From Ustilago trichophora (Eukaryota > Basidiomycota > Ustilaginomycetes > Ustilaginales > Ustilaginaceae), in assembly GCA_900323505.1 (NCBI GenBank), contig OOIN01000013.1, positions 310,001 through 374,000 of the forward strand: a stretch of DNA of 64,000 bases, written 5' to 3'. Of this stretch, positions 1-11,500 are shown one piece after another. Positions within the stretch are counted from its first letter, which is position 1; each line of letters opens with the position of its first letter. A program made the translations under genes and the position numbers. The notes below the pieces were generated by a model that saw only the letters and a program-made list of their open reading frames with translations, had not been told where the DNA came from and searched no databases.

Positions 1-1
1 C

Positions 2-3000
2 GAGGACATGCTTGATGAGCTCGTTCCTCGCGTTGACCTCGATCGCCTGGTGCCCGCCACCGCCATCGCACGCATGGGCGACGCCAACTGGAAGGAGCGC
101 AAGGAAGGCCTCGAGGAAGTGCTCGCGGTCGTCAACGCCAACAGCCGCTTGAAAGGCAACATGGCCGAGCTCGCCAACGCGCTTAAGATGCGATGCTCCG
201 ACAGCAATATCATGTGCAAGTCCATGGCGCTTGATGCCATCGCCAAGATTGCAACCGGTATGAACAAGCACTTTGAGCCTCAGGCGCGCATTCTCGCAGG
301 TCCAATTGCACAGGTACTAGCTGATGCAAAGGCACCGGTTCGAGCATCGGCGACTGCAGCGCTCACCGCCATTGCGGAGCAAGTTGGTGCTGGTCCCTTG
401 CTGCCCGGTTTCGCGACCGTGGCCGAAAGCAAAGCAGCCAATCCGATGCTTAAGCAGGAGCTGTTTGGCTGGCTTGCCAACTGGTTCGAGTCGCATCTGC
501 CAGAGAAGGGCATGGAGCTGGCACCTCTGGCTTTACCTTGCGTCCAATGCCTCGACGACAAGCTGGCAGCCGTCCGCAAAGCTTCGCAGGCGTGTCTGCC
601 ATTCATCATCATGCGAGCAGGCTACAAACACGTCTTGGAGCAAGCCAATCAGCTCAAGCCCGCCTCCAAGAATACGGCCATCCCGCTCATCGATGCTGCA
701 AAGGCACAGGCGCAGGCTGCTGCTCGCGCTTCGGCTGCTCCGGCGGCCGCTCCAGCCGCTGCTCCTGTGCCGGCCGCGACATCTCGTGTGGCTGCAACGA
801 GTGCGCGAAGCGGCACTGCTTCACCCGCAAGAGCTGCTGGAATCGGGGCTACATCTGCATCTGCTGCCCCCACCGCATCTTCCCCTCGTGCATCCACTAT
901 CACCCGTCCTGGCGGTATCAAGCCACCATCAGCAGTCGGACGATCGCTCAAGGCGCCATCATCCACGATTGCGCGCCAGTCTCGCCTGGCTTCCGAGGGC
1001 AGCGAAGGGGTTTCCTCTTCCCGCAGCGCTTCGGCATCTGCAGGTCAGGGTTCGGCCGCTGGTAGTGCTATGGACCGTTCCGCGCCACTGATTTCGGCAG
1101 ATATCAAGACAAAGGCGTTGCGTGAGAAGCGGGAAGGTAAAGGCTCCAACTGGATTGGTGCCGATGGCGCTCCGCGACCAGAGCTTGTCGAGATTCTTCG
1201 CCAGCAATGCGATGGTCAACTCAGCCGCGGTGTCACCGATTCGATGTTCAGCAAGGGCCACTCGGCAGAGAAGGACTTCTATGCTGCGTTGACCTTGCTA
1301 TCCGACTTTATCTCGAGCCCCACATTTGCCGAGGAGCAGTACGGCTTGTCGCCTGAGGAGACCATCGAACGGACGCTGGCCAACTCGGATCTCATCTTCA
1401 AATACGTCTCGATTCGCCTCACGGACAACAACACGAGCCTGTCGCTGAAATGCCTCGACATTCTCGAGCATCTCGTGGCACTGCTCAGCACACAGCAATA
1501 CCACATGAGCGACTACGAGGCTGCATGCATCTTGCCTTGCCTGACTGCCAAGTTCGGTGATGCCAAGGTAGCGTTCCGCGATCGCATTCGCGAGATCTTC
1601 CGCAAGATGACCTTTATCTTCCCGCCCAGCAAGCTGCTCACCAGCTACCTCGAGAATGGTCTACCGTCCAAGAACGCGCGTGTCCGCACCGAGTGCTTGA
1701 ACGAGGTCGGATACCTCGTTTCCAAGAATGGACTGCAGGTGTGCTCGCCTTCGCGAACACTGCCAGTGATTGCAAAGCAGATCAGCGATCGTGACGCCAA
1801 TGTCCGTACCGCAGCATTGTCAGCGATTGGCGAGGCGTACAAGATTATCGGCGACGAGGTCTACAAGCTGGTCGGTTCACTGCCAGGAAAGGAAATGTCG
1901 ATGCTTGAGGAGAGGCTCAAGCGTACGACGGCGCCATCAGCGTCTACGGCCCCGTCTGCGAGGTCGACGGCTGGCGGAAGTGCAATCGCCCGTGCGGGCC
2001 CACGTGCATCTGTGGTGCCATCCGCAGCCGCAGGATCGTCGTCCCCAGCTCGTCTGTCGACGGGGCCCCCTTCATCGCGATTGGCTCGACCTGGCTCGAC
2101 ACTGCAACCTGCGCCGTCTGCTGGTGTACGGAGTCGCTTGCCCGCGCCTGGAGCTGCTGCCAGTGCCGCTCGCCGTGAGTCTGCAATTGGCTTGCCGCGC
2201 GCTGCTACCCGATCCTCCACCGGCGTACCTTCTCCACGGGCTTCGATGCTGCGTGCGCCCAGCGAGGCTACTGCTCGTCCAACGAGCATCGTGGCTCCCG
2301 AGGGAGATGAGCTGTTGGGCGATGAACTGCCCGAGGAGGAAGATGACGAGCTGTCGGTGGATCAAGCCATCAACCTTGTCGTCAGCAACAATGTCGAGCA
2401 GAGCGTACTTGCACTCAAGCACGTCGAAGCCTTCATTCGAGAAGAGGAGCCACAGCTGATCTTGCACGTCGACCAGCTCGCCATCGTGCTGAGCAAGCAG
2501 ATGGCGCGTGCCTTTTCCCCCGACTCGGGCGAGTTTGGCAACGAGCGCCTCAAGAAGCACTTGCTCGTCGTCAGCACTTCTCTCTTTGACAAGAACCGAG
2601 TCTGGGAGGATGGCCGCACGCTCGGATCGTACCTCTCGCGCTCTGCCCTTATCCCTCTACTGACGGTGTTGCTGCAGCAGCTGATTCAGTCGACCTCTCG
2701 CACCGACGACCCCACCGCACAGAACGAATCCAAGTTCCTCAACGTAATTGTGCTGCGCTGTTTCTCGGCTTGCAACCTCAACCTGCTTTACGGCGCTTGT
2801 CTCCAGATGCTCACTGAAGCCACCGAGGATCTGCGCGAGCTGGATGGTGAAGTTCTCGAGACGCGCTCCAAGTTTTCGGAACTGCTGGTCAAGTGTCTTT
2901 GGAAGATTGCCAAACGACTCGAGGACAGCCTTGCGCAGCATCAGGTGGAGCCGCAACAACTATTTGCCGACGTCGAGAGCTTCCTGCAAGCCATTGCACC

Positions 3001-3871
3001 TAGCGAGTGGCGACAGCGCGCTCAGGACGGTGTGCCGCTGGCCGATCTGCCGTTGAGGACGGTCAAGATCATCCTCTCCCACACCTCGAATCACTTTGGC
3101 GAGGAAGCACTGGGGATGCTCGACATGATTCCGCAACCCGAGAACAGCTACGTGTACAAGTATCTGATTCGGATGCTCAACATTGCTGCTGAGGGAGGGG
3201 CTGCGGACAAGGCGGCTGTCGCGGATGTGGACGGAGACGCCGCAATCGGCGTCGCTGTCAAATCGCGCTCTGCCAGTATGGCAAGCAACGGCGTTGACGG
3301 TCACGCACGTAGCAGCAGTAGCAGCCAGAACGGCAGCAGCAGCAACGGGCACAACGCTACCGAAGAAACCAGTGGCACCCATCACGCCGAATTGAGGGAT
3401 ATCTTCCAACGCATCTCGAACAAGTCTGAATCACGACAGGGTATTCGCGAATTGTACGAGTTCCAGAAACGCAACCCACATCTGGAGAAACACGTTGAGA
3501 ACTCTCTGCAAAAAACTGGACCAATCTTCCAGCGCTTTATCAAGCGTGCCCTCGCCAATCACGCTGCAGAGGATCCGGATGTCATCAACGCCGCCCCTTC
3601 CGCATCCGCGGGAGTAGTTACGGGAGGCGCTGCAGCAGAGGAGGTGAAAAGGGTCAGTACACCTTCTGGTGGTGGCAGTGCCAACAGTGCAGGTGGTGGA
3701 ACACCGGGCACACCGAGGTCTGCAAGATTTTCTTCTTCTGCAGCGGCACCGGGTGATGGGTCGATGGGTAGTCCAACTAGCTCTTCGACTCATTCGCCGA
3801 GGGGATCGTCCATTAGAAGCTCGGCTACGGATGATAGGTTGGCACAGTTGAGGGCTAAATTCTCTTCGTAG
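2..3871 (+). CDS. XMAP215/ch-TOG/Stu2-family microtubule polymerase, 5' partial
   Basis: Microtubule plus-end polymerase that binds tubulin through TOG domains and acts at spindle poles, kinetochores and growing plus ends. The frame is already open at base 2, so the N-terminus lies outside the window; the ATG at 8 is internal. Roughly residues 1-230 form a HEAT-type TOG domain resembling TOG4 of animal XMAP215, ending in a stretch with LKPASKN. Residues about 240-360 are an Ala/Ser/Pro/Arg-rich basic linker. Residues about 365-640 form a second TOG domain resembling TOG5. A second Ser/Arg/Pro-rich linker follows, then a helical region from about 770 to 1060. Near residues 1125-1185 is a conserved C-terminal block (IRELYEFQKRNP) like the XMAP215/Msps C-terminal domain. 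The tail is Ser-rich. The frame is intact over 3.9 kb, unlike most genes here. The family call is firm; the number of upstream TOG domains cannot be seen. Confidence 0.92.
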   Translation, partial: EDMLDELVPRVDLDRLVPATAIARMGDANWKERKEGLEEVLAVVNANSRLKGNMAELANALKMRCSDSNIMCKSMALDAIAKIATGMNKHFEPQARILAGPIAQVLADAKAPVRASATAALTAIAEQVGAGPLLPGFATVAESKAANPMLKQELFGWLANWFESHLPEKGMELAPLALPCVQCLDDKLAAVRKASQACLPFIIMRAGYKHVLEQANQLKPASKNTAIPLIDAAKAQAQAAARASAAPAAAPAAAPVPAATSRVAATSARSGTASPARAAGIGATSASAAPTASSPRASTITRPGGIKPPSAVGRSLKAPSSTIARQSRLASEGSEGVSSSRSASASAGQGSAAGSAMDRSAPLISADIKTKALREKREGKGSNWIGADGAPRPELVEILRQQCDGQLSRGVTDSMFSKGHSAEKDFYAALTLLSDFISSPTFAEEQYGLSPEETIERTLANSDLIFKYVSIRLTDNNTSLSLKCLDILEHLVALLSTQQYHMSDYEAACILPCLTAKFGDAKVAFRDRIREIFRKMTFIFPPSKLLTSYLENGLPSKNARVRTECLNEVGYLVSKNGLQVCSPSRTLPVIAKQISDRDANVRTAALSAIGEAYKIIGDEVYKLVGSLPGKEMSMLEERLKRTTAPSASTAPSARSTAGGSAIARAGPRASVVPSAAAGSSSPARLSTGPPSSRLARPGSTLQPAPSAGVRSRLPAPGAAASAARRESAIGLPRAATRSSTGVPSPRASMLRAPSEATARPTSIVAPEGDELLGDELPEEEDDELSVDQAINLVVSNNVEQSVLALKHVEAFIREEEPQLILHVDQLAIVLSKQMARAFSPDSGEFGNERLKKHLLVVSTSLFDKNRVWEDGRTLGSYLSRSALIPLLTVLLQQLIQSTSRTDDPTAQNESKFLNVIVLRCFSACNLNLLYGACLQMLTEATEDLRELDGEVLETRSKFSELLVKCLWKIAKRLEDSLAQHQVEPQQLFADVESFLQAIAPSEWRQRAQDGVPLADLPLRTVKIILSHTSNHFGEEALGMLDMIPQPENSYVYKYLIRMLNIAAEGGAADKAAVADVDGDAAIGVAVKSRSASMASNGVDGHARSSSSSQNGSSSNGHNATEETSGTHHAELRDIFQRISNKSESRQGIRELYEFQKRNPHLEKHVENSLQKTGPIFQRFIKRALANHAAEDPDVINAAPSASAGVVTGGAAAEEVKRVSTPSGGGSANSAGGGTPGTPRSARFSSSAAAPGDGSMGSPTSSSTHSPRGSSIRSSATDDRLAQLRAKFSS

Positions 3872-4011
3872 CCGCTTTGATGATGTATAACAGACTTGTG
3901 AGGGGTAATATATACACTTTGTTTTGTGCTTTCTTTTGGATCAATTTTTTTGGAGTTGTGTGCGTTGAAGGCCCGTTGAGGATGGGCAAGATTTCGCTTG
4001 TGTCCCCTTTG

Positions 4012-4043
<32 letters not shown>

Positions 4044-4166
4044 TTGGAGAAGCGTAAAAGCCAAAAAAAGCTGATCCGCCCTTGCACTTTTCAAAACCGA
4101 TATTCGTATTCTTAAAATTACTTGCATCCTCCTCCTCCTCCTCTTCTTCTTCCTCAACATTTTCCA
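3872..4166. other. Convergent 3' intergenic region with CA microsatellite
   Basis: About 300 bases lie between the stop codons of the XMAP215 gene (+) and DPM1 (-). The region holds a (CA)n run at about 4012-4035 and a CT/CTT-rich stretch at about 4126-4155. It probably supplies 3' UTRs and polyadenylation sites for both genes. No gene is seen. Confidence 0.7.
4012..4035. repeat. (CA)n dinucleotide microsatellite
   Basis: About 12 uninterrupted CA units lie in the convergent 3' intergenic region. Confidence 0.9.
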
Positions 4167-5048
4167 TCACCCAAACAGCAAAGGTGCAACAACATGACTA
4201 CAAAGATACAAAGCCAAGACCACCAACATGATGAGCACAAACACGAGTGGAAGCGTGCCGAAGCTATATCTGTATAGTTCCACCAACTGTTCCAGATATT
4301 TCAACATGACCTTGCCGTCCAATTTGCTCTCACCTTCCTGTCTCAAGCCAAAGCTGAAGGGGACTTCGGTAATAGCGTTGTTGGGGACGCCTGATTTGAC
4401 GAGGAGGTCAAGGGCGATTTTGAAACCTTGAGCGTTGATATTTGCATCTGCATTGTTGAAAGCTCTCTTGTGAATGCCAAAGAATCCACTCATTGGGTCT
4501 GAAGCCGAGGTGAGAGGTCTTGCCAAAAGTCGAGCTCCAGAGGAGATAATTTGTCGGTGAAGGGGCCAATTTTTATCCATGCTTACTCCGGGACCATATC
4601 GTGTTCCTAGAACGAATGGTTTTCGTTCAGTAATGGAGATGAGAAGGGAAGCAACGCTTTCAGGAGGGTGTTGAAGATCAGCATCCATACAAATCATTCG
4701 TTCACCTTTGGCTTCGCGAAATCCGCGAACAACGGCAGAAGAAAGTCCCCGTTCGGTGGTGCGAACAATGATGCGAACATTGTATCCTTCTTGTTGAAGT
4801 TGGGTGACGGTTTCAACGCTACCATCGCGAGAGTTGTCATCAACGATGAGGACTTCAACCTGACCAAGCTCGGGATGAGAGTTGAAAGAGGTGAATAGTC
4901 GTGTAACAAGCGGTCGGATGTTGAGATTCTCCCGATAGGCAGGAACAATTATCGAACATGATGTTGAAGAGGAGGAAGAGGAGGAGGAGGAGGAAGGGTG
5001 GATTTTGCGATTTTTGGCAGAAACATCCATCTCGAGCGCTATTGACAT
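4167..5048 (-). CDS. DPM1: Dolichol-phosphate mannosyltransferase (DPM1), membrane-anchored form
   Basis: Transfers mannose from GDP-mannose to dolichol phosphate at the cytosolic ER face. It supplies the mannose donor for N-glycans, O-mannosylation and GPI anchors. The 293-residue protein starts at the ATG at 5048. Residues 18-28 are a poly-Ser stretch. The GT2-family catalytic fold begins near residue 31 with IIVPAYREN, followed by VDDNSRDGS and the metal/nucleotide-binding MDADLQHPP (DxD-type) motif. SDPMSGFFG is also diagnostic of Dpm1. A hydrophobic segment near residues 263-288 is the C-terminal membrane anchor found in the yeast and Ustilago type, which works without DPM2/DPM3. The reading frame is intact and the length is normal for the family. 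Confidence 0.95.
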   Translation of the reverse strand: MSIALEMDVSAKNRKIHPSSSSSSSSSSTSCSIIVPAYRENLNIRPLVTRLFTSFNSHPELGQVEVLIVDDNSRDGSVETVTQLQQEGYNVRIIVRTTERGLSSAVVRGFREAKGERMICMDADLQHPPESVASLLISITERKPFVLGTRYGPGVSMDKNWPLHRQIISSGARLLARPLTSASDPMSGFFGIHKRAFNNADANINAQGFKIALDLLVKSGVPNNAITEVPFSFGLRQEGESKLDGKVMLKYLEQLVELYRYSFGTLPLVFVLIMLVVLALYLCSHVVAPLLFG

Positions 5049-5522
5049 TGCAAACTACACTGCTAAGGAGGTGGGCTGTAGTGGAGAGAGAGAGAGAGAT
5101 CGCAGTATTGGACAGAGGTTAAGAGGGAAACGAATGTGCAGCGCTTGAAGAAAGATGACGTGCGATATATGGAATCAAGAAGAGAAGACGGCAAGCAGTC
5201 CAAAAACGACAAAAGTGACACGCGCCATATAGGATGCTTGACAGCGTGTGGTTCTTCTCTGCATGCCTCACGCCGGCGCTTGAAAGCCTTGCGGTGGTCT
5301 GTGCTTGAAATTTTCCTTCTGAAGTGTTACACCGTCAGTACACACCAGGAAAGGGAGAAAAACAAGGCGACAACACCAGACCCTTTAGCTTTCCATGAAC
5401 CACACAACACAGACACACACACAGTCATACACACAGTCACACCCAGAGTCATAACTTGTATGGCTTATCAATTGCTTGTATTCGCACGGTCTTCGCATTG
5501 AGTCATTCATAGAATTAAATGC
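5049..5522. promoter_or_regulatory. DPM1 upstream region / 3' flank of the MFS transporter gene
   Basis: This 474-base gap lies between two minus-strand genes and must hold the DPM1 promoter. It contains a short GA repeat at about 5084-5099 and CACA-rich stretches at about 5400-5450. No clear TATA box or conserved operator was recognised and no coding region is supported. Confidence 0.5.
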
Positions 5523-7807
5523 TCAATACAACACTGCTTTTCGAGCCCTACGTTTCTTGCGACTGAGGTTCGGCTCGTCTCTTGCTTCTCGCTCACTGTT
5601 TCGATTTCTCGAGACGGAACGACTTCGTTTTGATCCTGTTGGTGTTGACACTCGTTCCGTGACACCAAATGCCCCCAATCCTCCACCAGGCGTGATATCT
5701 GTGTGGCCTGCCCGAATCTCCAACGGCGATGATGGCCTGCTCGAAGACAAGAACGAGGGGCGTCGCCTGACACTGCGACGATCTGCTCGGCGCGATCCGT
5801 GGTGATGGTAGTGGCCATGGCTCTGTGCAGCACCATGTACGTCGGGCAAAGACGCGTCAGGAATCGCCAGCCCAAACAAAACCGCGGGAACCAGAGTGAT
5901 AGTAGCAACAATGCTTAGCATACGCATCACGTGGACCCATGAGTTGATGATGGCGGTTCGTTCATCGCTTCCGATGGGATAGCTGAGCGCCTTCTGCAAG
6001 CTGCCATACACCAATTTGAGCTCGTCGGCGTCCATGTTGGGCAGGTTCTGCTGTAGTTGGGCTGGAAGATAGGTTTGAAACATCCAGCCTGCGGTTGCGG
6101 AGCCGATGGCGGCTCCAATCTCGGTTGTGAGCAGCTCCAATGCCGTGACGATGGCGACGTCGGCGTGTCGCACTGTCACCTGTACTGCCACTTGCATGGT
6201 AATAGCGATCGATCCGCCGCCGATGCCTTGCAATAGCTGACACAGCACCAGCATGTAGGTCGGATCATCCGCCGTCCTGTAGCGTACCATGAGAGTCACT
6301 CCTAGCACCCGTACCACCAGTCCGATCATCAACAACATCTTGTACCTCCGCGTCATAGCCATCAAAGACCCCACTACAATGCCTGTGATGGTCGACGTCA
6401 CATTTTGCGTCGTGGCAAAGTAGCCCGTTTTGGTTTGGTCCCACCCCTTGAGAATTTGCACAAAGCTCGACAAAAAGGTCCAGGAGATGTAAAAGGAGGC
6501 AAAGTCGAGTACGCCGACCACGCAGGTGCATACTACGGCGCTGTTGGTCAGAAACTGGTAAGGCAGAATCGGGACCGAGGCTCGCGTCTCCCACCAGCCA
6601 AAGACAACGAGAAGACCGACTCCGCCGAGAATGAAGGTGGTCATGGGTACTTGGGCTTGTCGCTCACCGTGACTGGCGAGCGTGAGCGGCAGAAGGATGA
6701 GCAGCCACCCTCCGGTGAAGAGCAGCAGACCGAGCAAGTCGAGCTCTGTTGCGAGTTGGCCAAGTGCCTGTCGCCATGGCTTGTCGGTCAAGGAGCTCCT
6801 GGTTGCAAGTCCAGCGCGCCGCGCTCGTCGTTGACCCACGAGCAGAGTGAGAAGCAGTGGTGTGGCTGCCAGAGGTACGATGACGGTCCAGATCGCAAAG
6901 CCGAATCGCCAGCCGCCGTGACGCATGACGAGATCCACCATCGGACCTGCTACAGCAAAGTTGATGAGGAAGGGGAGATTGACGATACCGATGACGAGGC
7001 CACGCCATTTGGCAGTGGTTGTGTCGGCAATGATGATCGACTGAAGCACTTGGATACCGGTAGTGCCTGCAGACTGAAGGCAGATACCTCCGATGAGGCC
7101 TCGGAGCGAAGCAGTGGTGGCAACTATCATGTAGCCACACACGTACAGGACCAAGGACAGGACGTAGGCTTGGGGACGGCCTACGACGTCGGAAAGCTTG
7201 GCAATGGGAGGCTTGGCGATTGCAAAGACCATCTGTTGAACGATGGCGACGGTGCTGAAAGATGCGAGAGCACCATACTCGCTACAGGCAAAGTTGAGGT
7301 AGAGATAGCCGGTGTTGGAGTCGAGCGAGGTGACGTAGGCGACACAAAAGATGGCCGAGTAGACCAAGAGGTACATGCCTCTTCGCCTGCGCCAAAGTGC
7401 ACGTGGATCCTGTTCCACCAAGTTGCGCTCTCTGTGTAATGAGGACATGCTCTTGAGCAGCCGTTGATCTTCGAAGTCCCCTCCCTCGTCCTCGTCGTTG
7501 TCATCATTGTCATCATCGTGCTCATCATCATCGTCATCGTGGAGGTCGCTTTCATCGTCGGTGAGATGACGGCGTGTTCTTTTTGCTGCACGTGGCTTTG
7601 GGTGGCAGACGGACTGGTACTGGCGGAATGATGCCAAGAGACGCGGGGTCGTTCGGTCTCAGGATCGAGGGCCACCCTTAAGCTTGTGGCTGGGCTGGTG
7701 TAGGTCGAGTCGGCGGAAGCACTTGTCTCTGGCGGCCGTGGCGGCTGTAGGTGCTGCCGGATGGGGGTGACCGGACCCGGTGGCATTTGAGGATCGGTAT
7801 GGTGCAT
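5523..7807 (-). CDS. MFS siderophore-iron transporter (Arn/Str/Mir type), one probable frameshift near the N-terminus
   Basis: Predicted plasma- or vesicle-membrane H+ symporter importing ferric siderophores. A single frame from 7637 to the stop at 5523 carries about 14 hydrophobic segments. Family features include YLYLNFACSEYG after the first segment, AKPPIAKLSDVVGRPQ (MFS motif A in the 2-3 loop) and GWRFGFAIW. That frame has no ATG until 7448, because the codon at 7637 is TTG and a TGA lies at 7661. An ATG at 7807 opens another frame, and a single missing base between about 7661 and 7560 would join the two. The joined protein would be about 760 residues with a long cytosolic N-terminus containing an Asp/Glu-rich block. 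If there is no missing base, the protein starts at 7448 with about 641 residues. The C-terminal tail is Arg/Ser-rich. The substrate is inferred from family resemblance only. Confidence 0.85.
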
Positions 7808-8542
7808 CGATCACATTTGTCGCGAGACCGATTTGCTGACCATGATGATGATGTATGATGATGGTGGTAGTGGTGGTGGTGGACGGCGTGCACAGTCCTA
7901 CAAAGTTAGGGGGTTTACACCGAAAGAGGGAGGGTCCAAGCAGACTAGCGAAGTCGAAAGTGAGAAACGCGATCAGCAACGGCTAAAAAGCGCAGCAGCA
8001 AGCAAGCAAGCAAGCAAGCACACGGCTTGAGCTCCACATGGCGGAATTGGAGCAACCATCTCCCGATTCAATCAGATCGGTGTGAGATGGTCCATTGTGT
8101 TGCGACTTGCGTGGCTGCACTACGAGATGAAAATGTGGGGTTCACTATGGGCCTTTCCAATGTTGAATACAAAAGGGTCACACCTGAAATTCGTCTTGTA
8201 TTACGGCTGTGCGCTGGAAGAGATTAAGACTGTGTGTGGTCTGTGTGCGTGTGTGTTGTTTCTCTCTCCTGCTGTCTTTCTTCTCTGTGTGCGAGCCAGA
8301 AGGTGTTCTTCTTGAGCCTGCCTAGTTTAATTCCTGTCCTCCTTGACCTTGTTGCAACTCTTCCTTGCTCCCTTCCCTTCATCTTCAAGCTTCCTCCTAC
8401 CTTCCTACATAGGGCCCACTCGCTTCGTTGATCGTTCATCCCTTTCAGTGTCGCAACTTCTTCTTCGGGTTCGGCCCAGGTCTATCGTCTTTGGTCTCGT
8501 TCGTCCCTGCCACCGTCCCATTGCCCCTCACCTTTGCCCAAC
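7808..8542. promoter_or_regulatory. Divergent promoter region, MFS transporter / KH-domain gene
   Basis: This 735-base interval separates two divergently transcribed genes. It holds a (CAAG)n-type run at about 7998-8020, GT-rich DNA at about 8230-8260, and a long CT-rich stretch from about 8260 to 8540 directly before the KH-gene ATG. Such pyrimidine-rich leaders are common upstream of highly expressed fungal genes. I saw only one HGATAR-type site (near 8484), too few to argue for iron-GATA control of the transporter. Confidence 0.5.
7998..8020. repeat. (AGCA/CAAG)n tetranucleotide repeat
   Basis: A short run of about five AAGC-type units lies in the divergent promoter. Confidence 0.8.
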
Positions 8543-11500
8543 ATGGTTTCCGCTGCCGATCTTATGAGGCAGCACCAGGCTCAGCTCGCCGCCGCCAACG
8601 CCGCCACCGAGGAACTGCCTCCCATGGCTGATCCTTTCCCTTCGCTCACTCAGGATCCTTTCCCCGCTGAGCCCGTTGCTGCTGCTCCCGCCGCTTCCGA
8701 CCGTAGTCTTGCCAGCCATGTAGCTGCTTCGCCTTCCCAAGGCCGTGCTCAACCTTCACTGCTCGCTCCAAGCAGCCCGACTTCTCCTCCGAATCCGCTT
8801 TCCCCTCGCTCGGTCCCGCCCCCAACCAGCCCAAGGGCCAGTGGGGCAACAAGGCCTCTACCTGGAACGGCTCGGCTCCCGTGATTCAGCGCTCCGTTGC
8901 TCAGCAGACCTTCTCCCTCTCGCTCTCGCACGAATCCGTCAACAAGCTCTCCACCGTCATGTCCAAGGTTCAGAACAAGTACCGCGGCGTCAAGATCGAA
9001 GCCTCCACCACTCGCAAGACCGGTACCACCACCTTCGTACTCAAGGCTGCCGACCAAGCCGTCGTCAACAGCGCCAAGCGCGAAATCACCGTTTTGCTCG
9101 CCAAGCATGTCTCGACTCAGATCATGATTCCCGCCTCGCTTCGCGCCTTTGTCATCGGTACCAAGGGCAAGAACCTCAAGGCCATCACCGACCAGACCGG
9201 CGTCAAGGTCAACATCCCCAAGTCTGACCCTACTGCCGACCAGCCTACCGATGCCGATGCCAACCAGAACCACCACCGCAACACCATCGACTACGACAAC
9301 GATGAGCAAATCGCTGTTACCCTCGAGGGTGATGAGATCAATGTCAAGCAGGCTCAGGCCATGATTCACGCCATCGTTGCCGAGAGGACCTCCAAGATCA
9401 CCCAGCGACTCACTCACATCGACCACATCTTTTACCCCTTCATTGCTGGTCCCAAGGGCGCCAACGCTGCCAAGCTCGAGCAACAAGCCGGCGAGGGCGA
9501 AATTTCGGTTCGAGTTCCTCCTCGCGCCGCCTTTCTCCACAGCAAGGATGCTGACGACGAGTCTGCCGAGCCCAAGCGTGAGCGTGACCTCGCCATCATC
9601 GTCTCGGGTGATCGCGAAAAGGTCTCCAATGTCGTCGCTTCCATCGAGGCTCAGGTTGAAGAGATGAAAAACTCGTTCCGCACCCTTGCCATCAGCATCC
9701 CCAAGCGTCAACACCGCTTCCTCGTTGGCGACGCTGCCAATGATATCCTCGCCTCCACCTCTTGCAGCGTCGAGCTGGCTGCCATTGACGACCCCTCGGA
9801 CAGCGTCACTATTCGTGGTCCTCAGACCCAGCTGCCTCTCGCCCTCACCGCCGCCATGGAGAAGGCCAACGCTGTCCGTGTCGAGGTTGTCGACGTCGTT
9901 GCCGCCCATAGGTCGCTCGCCAAGGATCCTGTTGGCCACGCCAAGCACGTCCTCCGATGGCTCAACGTTGGCGGTAAGATCCCCCGCAGCTCCACCGCCC
10001 AGATCTACCTTCCCCGTCCTGCCATCGTCGAGTCGACTGGCAATGTCCAGATCGAGATTGTCGGATCCGACGCCGCGGAAGTCTCCAAGCTCAGGGAAAC
10101 CATTCAGGAGCTGGTCAAGACGGTTCCTCCTTCCTTTGTCGACGAGATCGAAGTCGACCCCCTCCTCCACCGATTCATCATTGGCAAGAAGGTCAAGGCC
10201 TCAAGCCTTACGAGGCCGAGGTGTCGACGTCCTCTTTCCCCCTGCTTCGTCCAGCGCCGATGGCGACTCTCGTTCCGACGTTTTGCTCGTTCTTGCTGGA
10301 TCCTCCGTCGTTGCAGGCTTGCCATCCGACCGCAAGGCTCGCGACGCCAAGGCCAAAGAATCCTCGACGCTGTCAAGCAGGACATCCAAAAGGCACAGGT
10401 GGCAGCGGCTGACATCCGCTCCGAGACATTGACCGTCCCGCCAAGCTTCACCGAGCCATCCTCGGCCCCAACGGCACCACCCTCAACGCCGTCATCGGTG
10501 AGGACAGGTTGGTCGCCGTCAAGCTCGGCTCTAGCAAGGCCGGTTCGGCTGACAAGGCTGGTTCCACCCTTTCCGAGGACTCGATCCTGATTCGTGGTCC
10601 TAGCAACGAGGTCGAGCGCGTCGTAAAGGAGCTTAAGCGCATCGCCGTCGAGGCCGAGCAAGACAGTATCATCAACGGTCACGTTGCCGAATTTTCGGTT
10701 GATGCCAACCACGTACCTCACCTCGTCGGACGCGGTGGCTCTGCCATCACCAAGCTGCGAGAGGAACTCGGTGTGCGCATCGACTTTGGTGAACCTTCCA
10801 GCGCTGAAGGTGCCGATGGCGCCAAGAAGGGCCGCAAGGTTACTTCCACCACCAAGGTGGTCCTCACCGGTCGCAAGGAGAACGTCGAGGAGGCCAAGAA
10901 GCGCCTCCAGACCCAGGTCGAGAGGCTGGCCGACGAGACGAGTGTCACCCTCAAGATTCCCCAGGAGATGCATGGTAGCTTCATCGGTCAAGGTGGAAAG
11001 TACGTCACTCGACTCCAGGACACGTATGCTGTCCGCATCAACTTCCCCAACGCCAATGCACAGAGCGGTGTCTCGACCCCTACTGAGGGTGCCGATGACA
11101 AGCCCACCGGTGCTCGTTCTAGCCAGAAGCCCGATGAAGTCATTATCAAGGGTGGCAAGAAGGGTGTCGAGGGCGCCAAGGCTGAGCTCCTCGAGTTGCT
11201 CGAGTACGAGAAGGAGCACAACAACGTTTCAACGCTTACCGTGAGCACCAAGTCGATTGCCCGTATCATGGGCAAGGGGGGTGCTACCATCAAGCAGATC
11301 CGAGATGAGAGCGAGGCCCAGGTTGACGTCGACCGCGAGGACAACGAGAAGGACGGTACCACCTCGATCAAGATCCGTGGTACCAAGAAGGCCATTGCCG
11401 CTGCACGAAAGGCCATTGAGGCCATCGCTTCGGAAGTCGACGCCGAGGAGGTGTACACTCTCACCATTGCCCCGAGCACCACGGTATCTTGATCGGTCCC

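Noticed and set aside
6405..7439. 344-residue plus-strand open frame opposite the MFS transporter
   Set aside because: It is antisense to clear transmembrane coding sequence, and its composition is what reverse-complemented hydrophobic codons give.
7808..8542. Iron-GATA (Urbs1-type) regulatory sites upstream of the siderophore transporter
   Set aside because: Only one HGATAR-like match was seen in 735 bases, about what chance gives.
8749..10170. 473-residue minus-strand open frame antisense to the KH gene
   Set aside because: It is a shadow of strong G/C third-position codon use in the plus-strand KH gene. The translation is a Gly/Leu/Val/Asp-rich string without domains.
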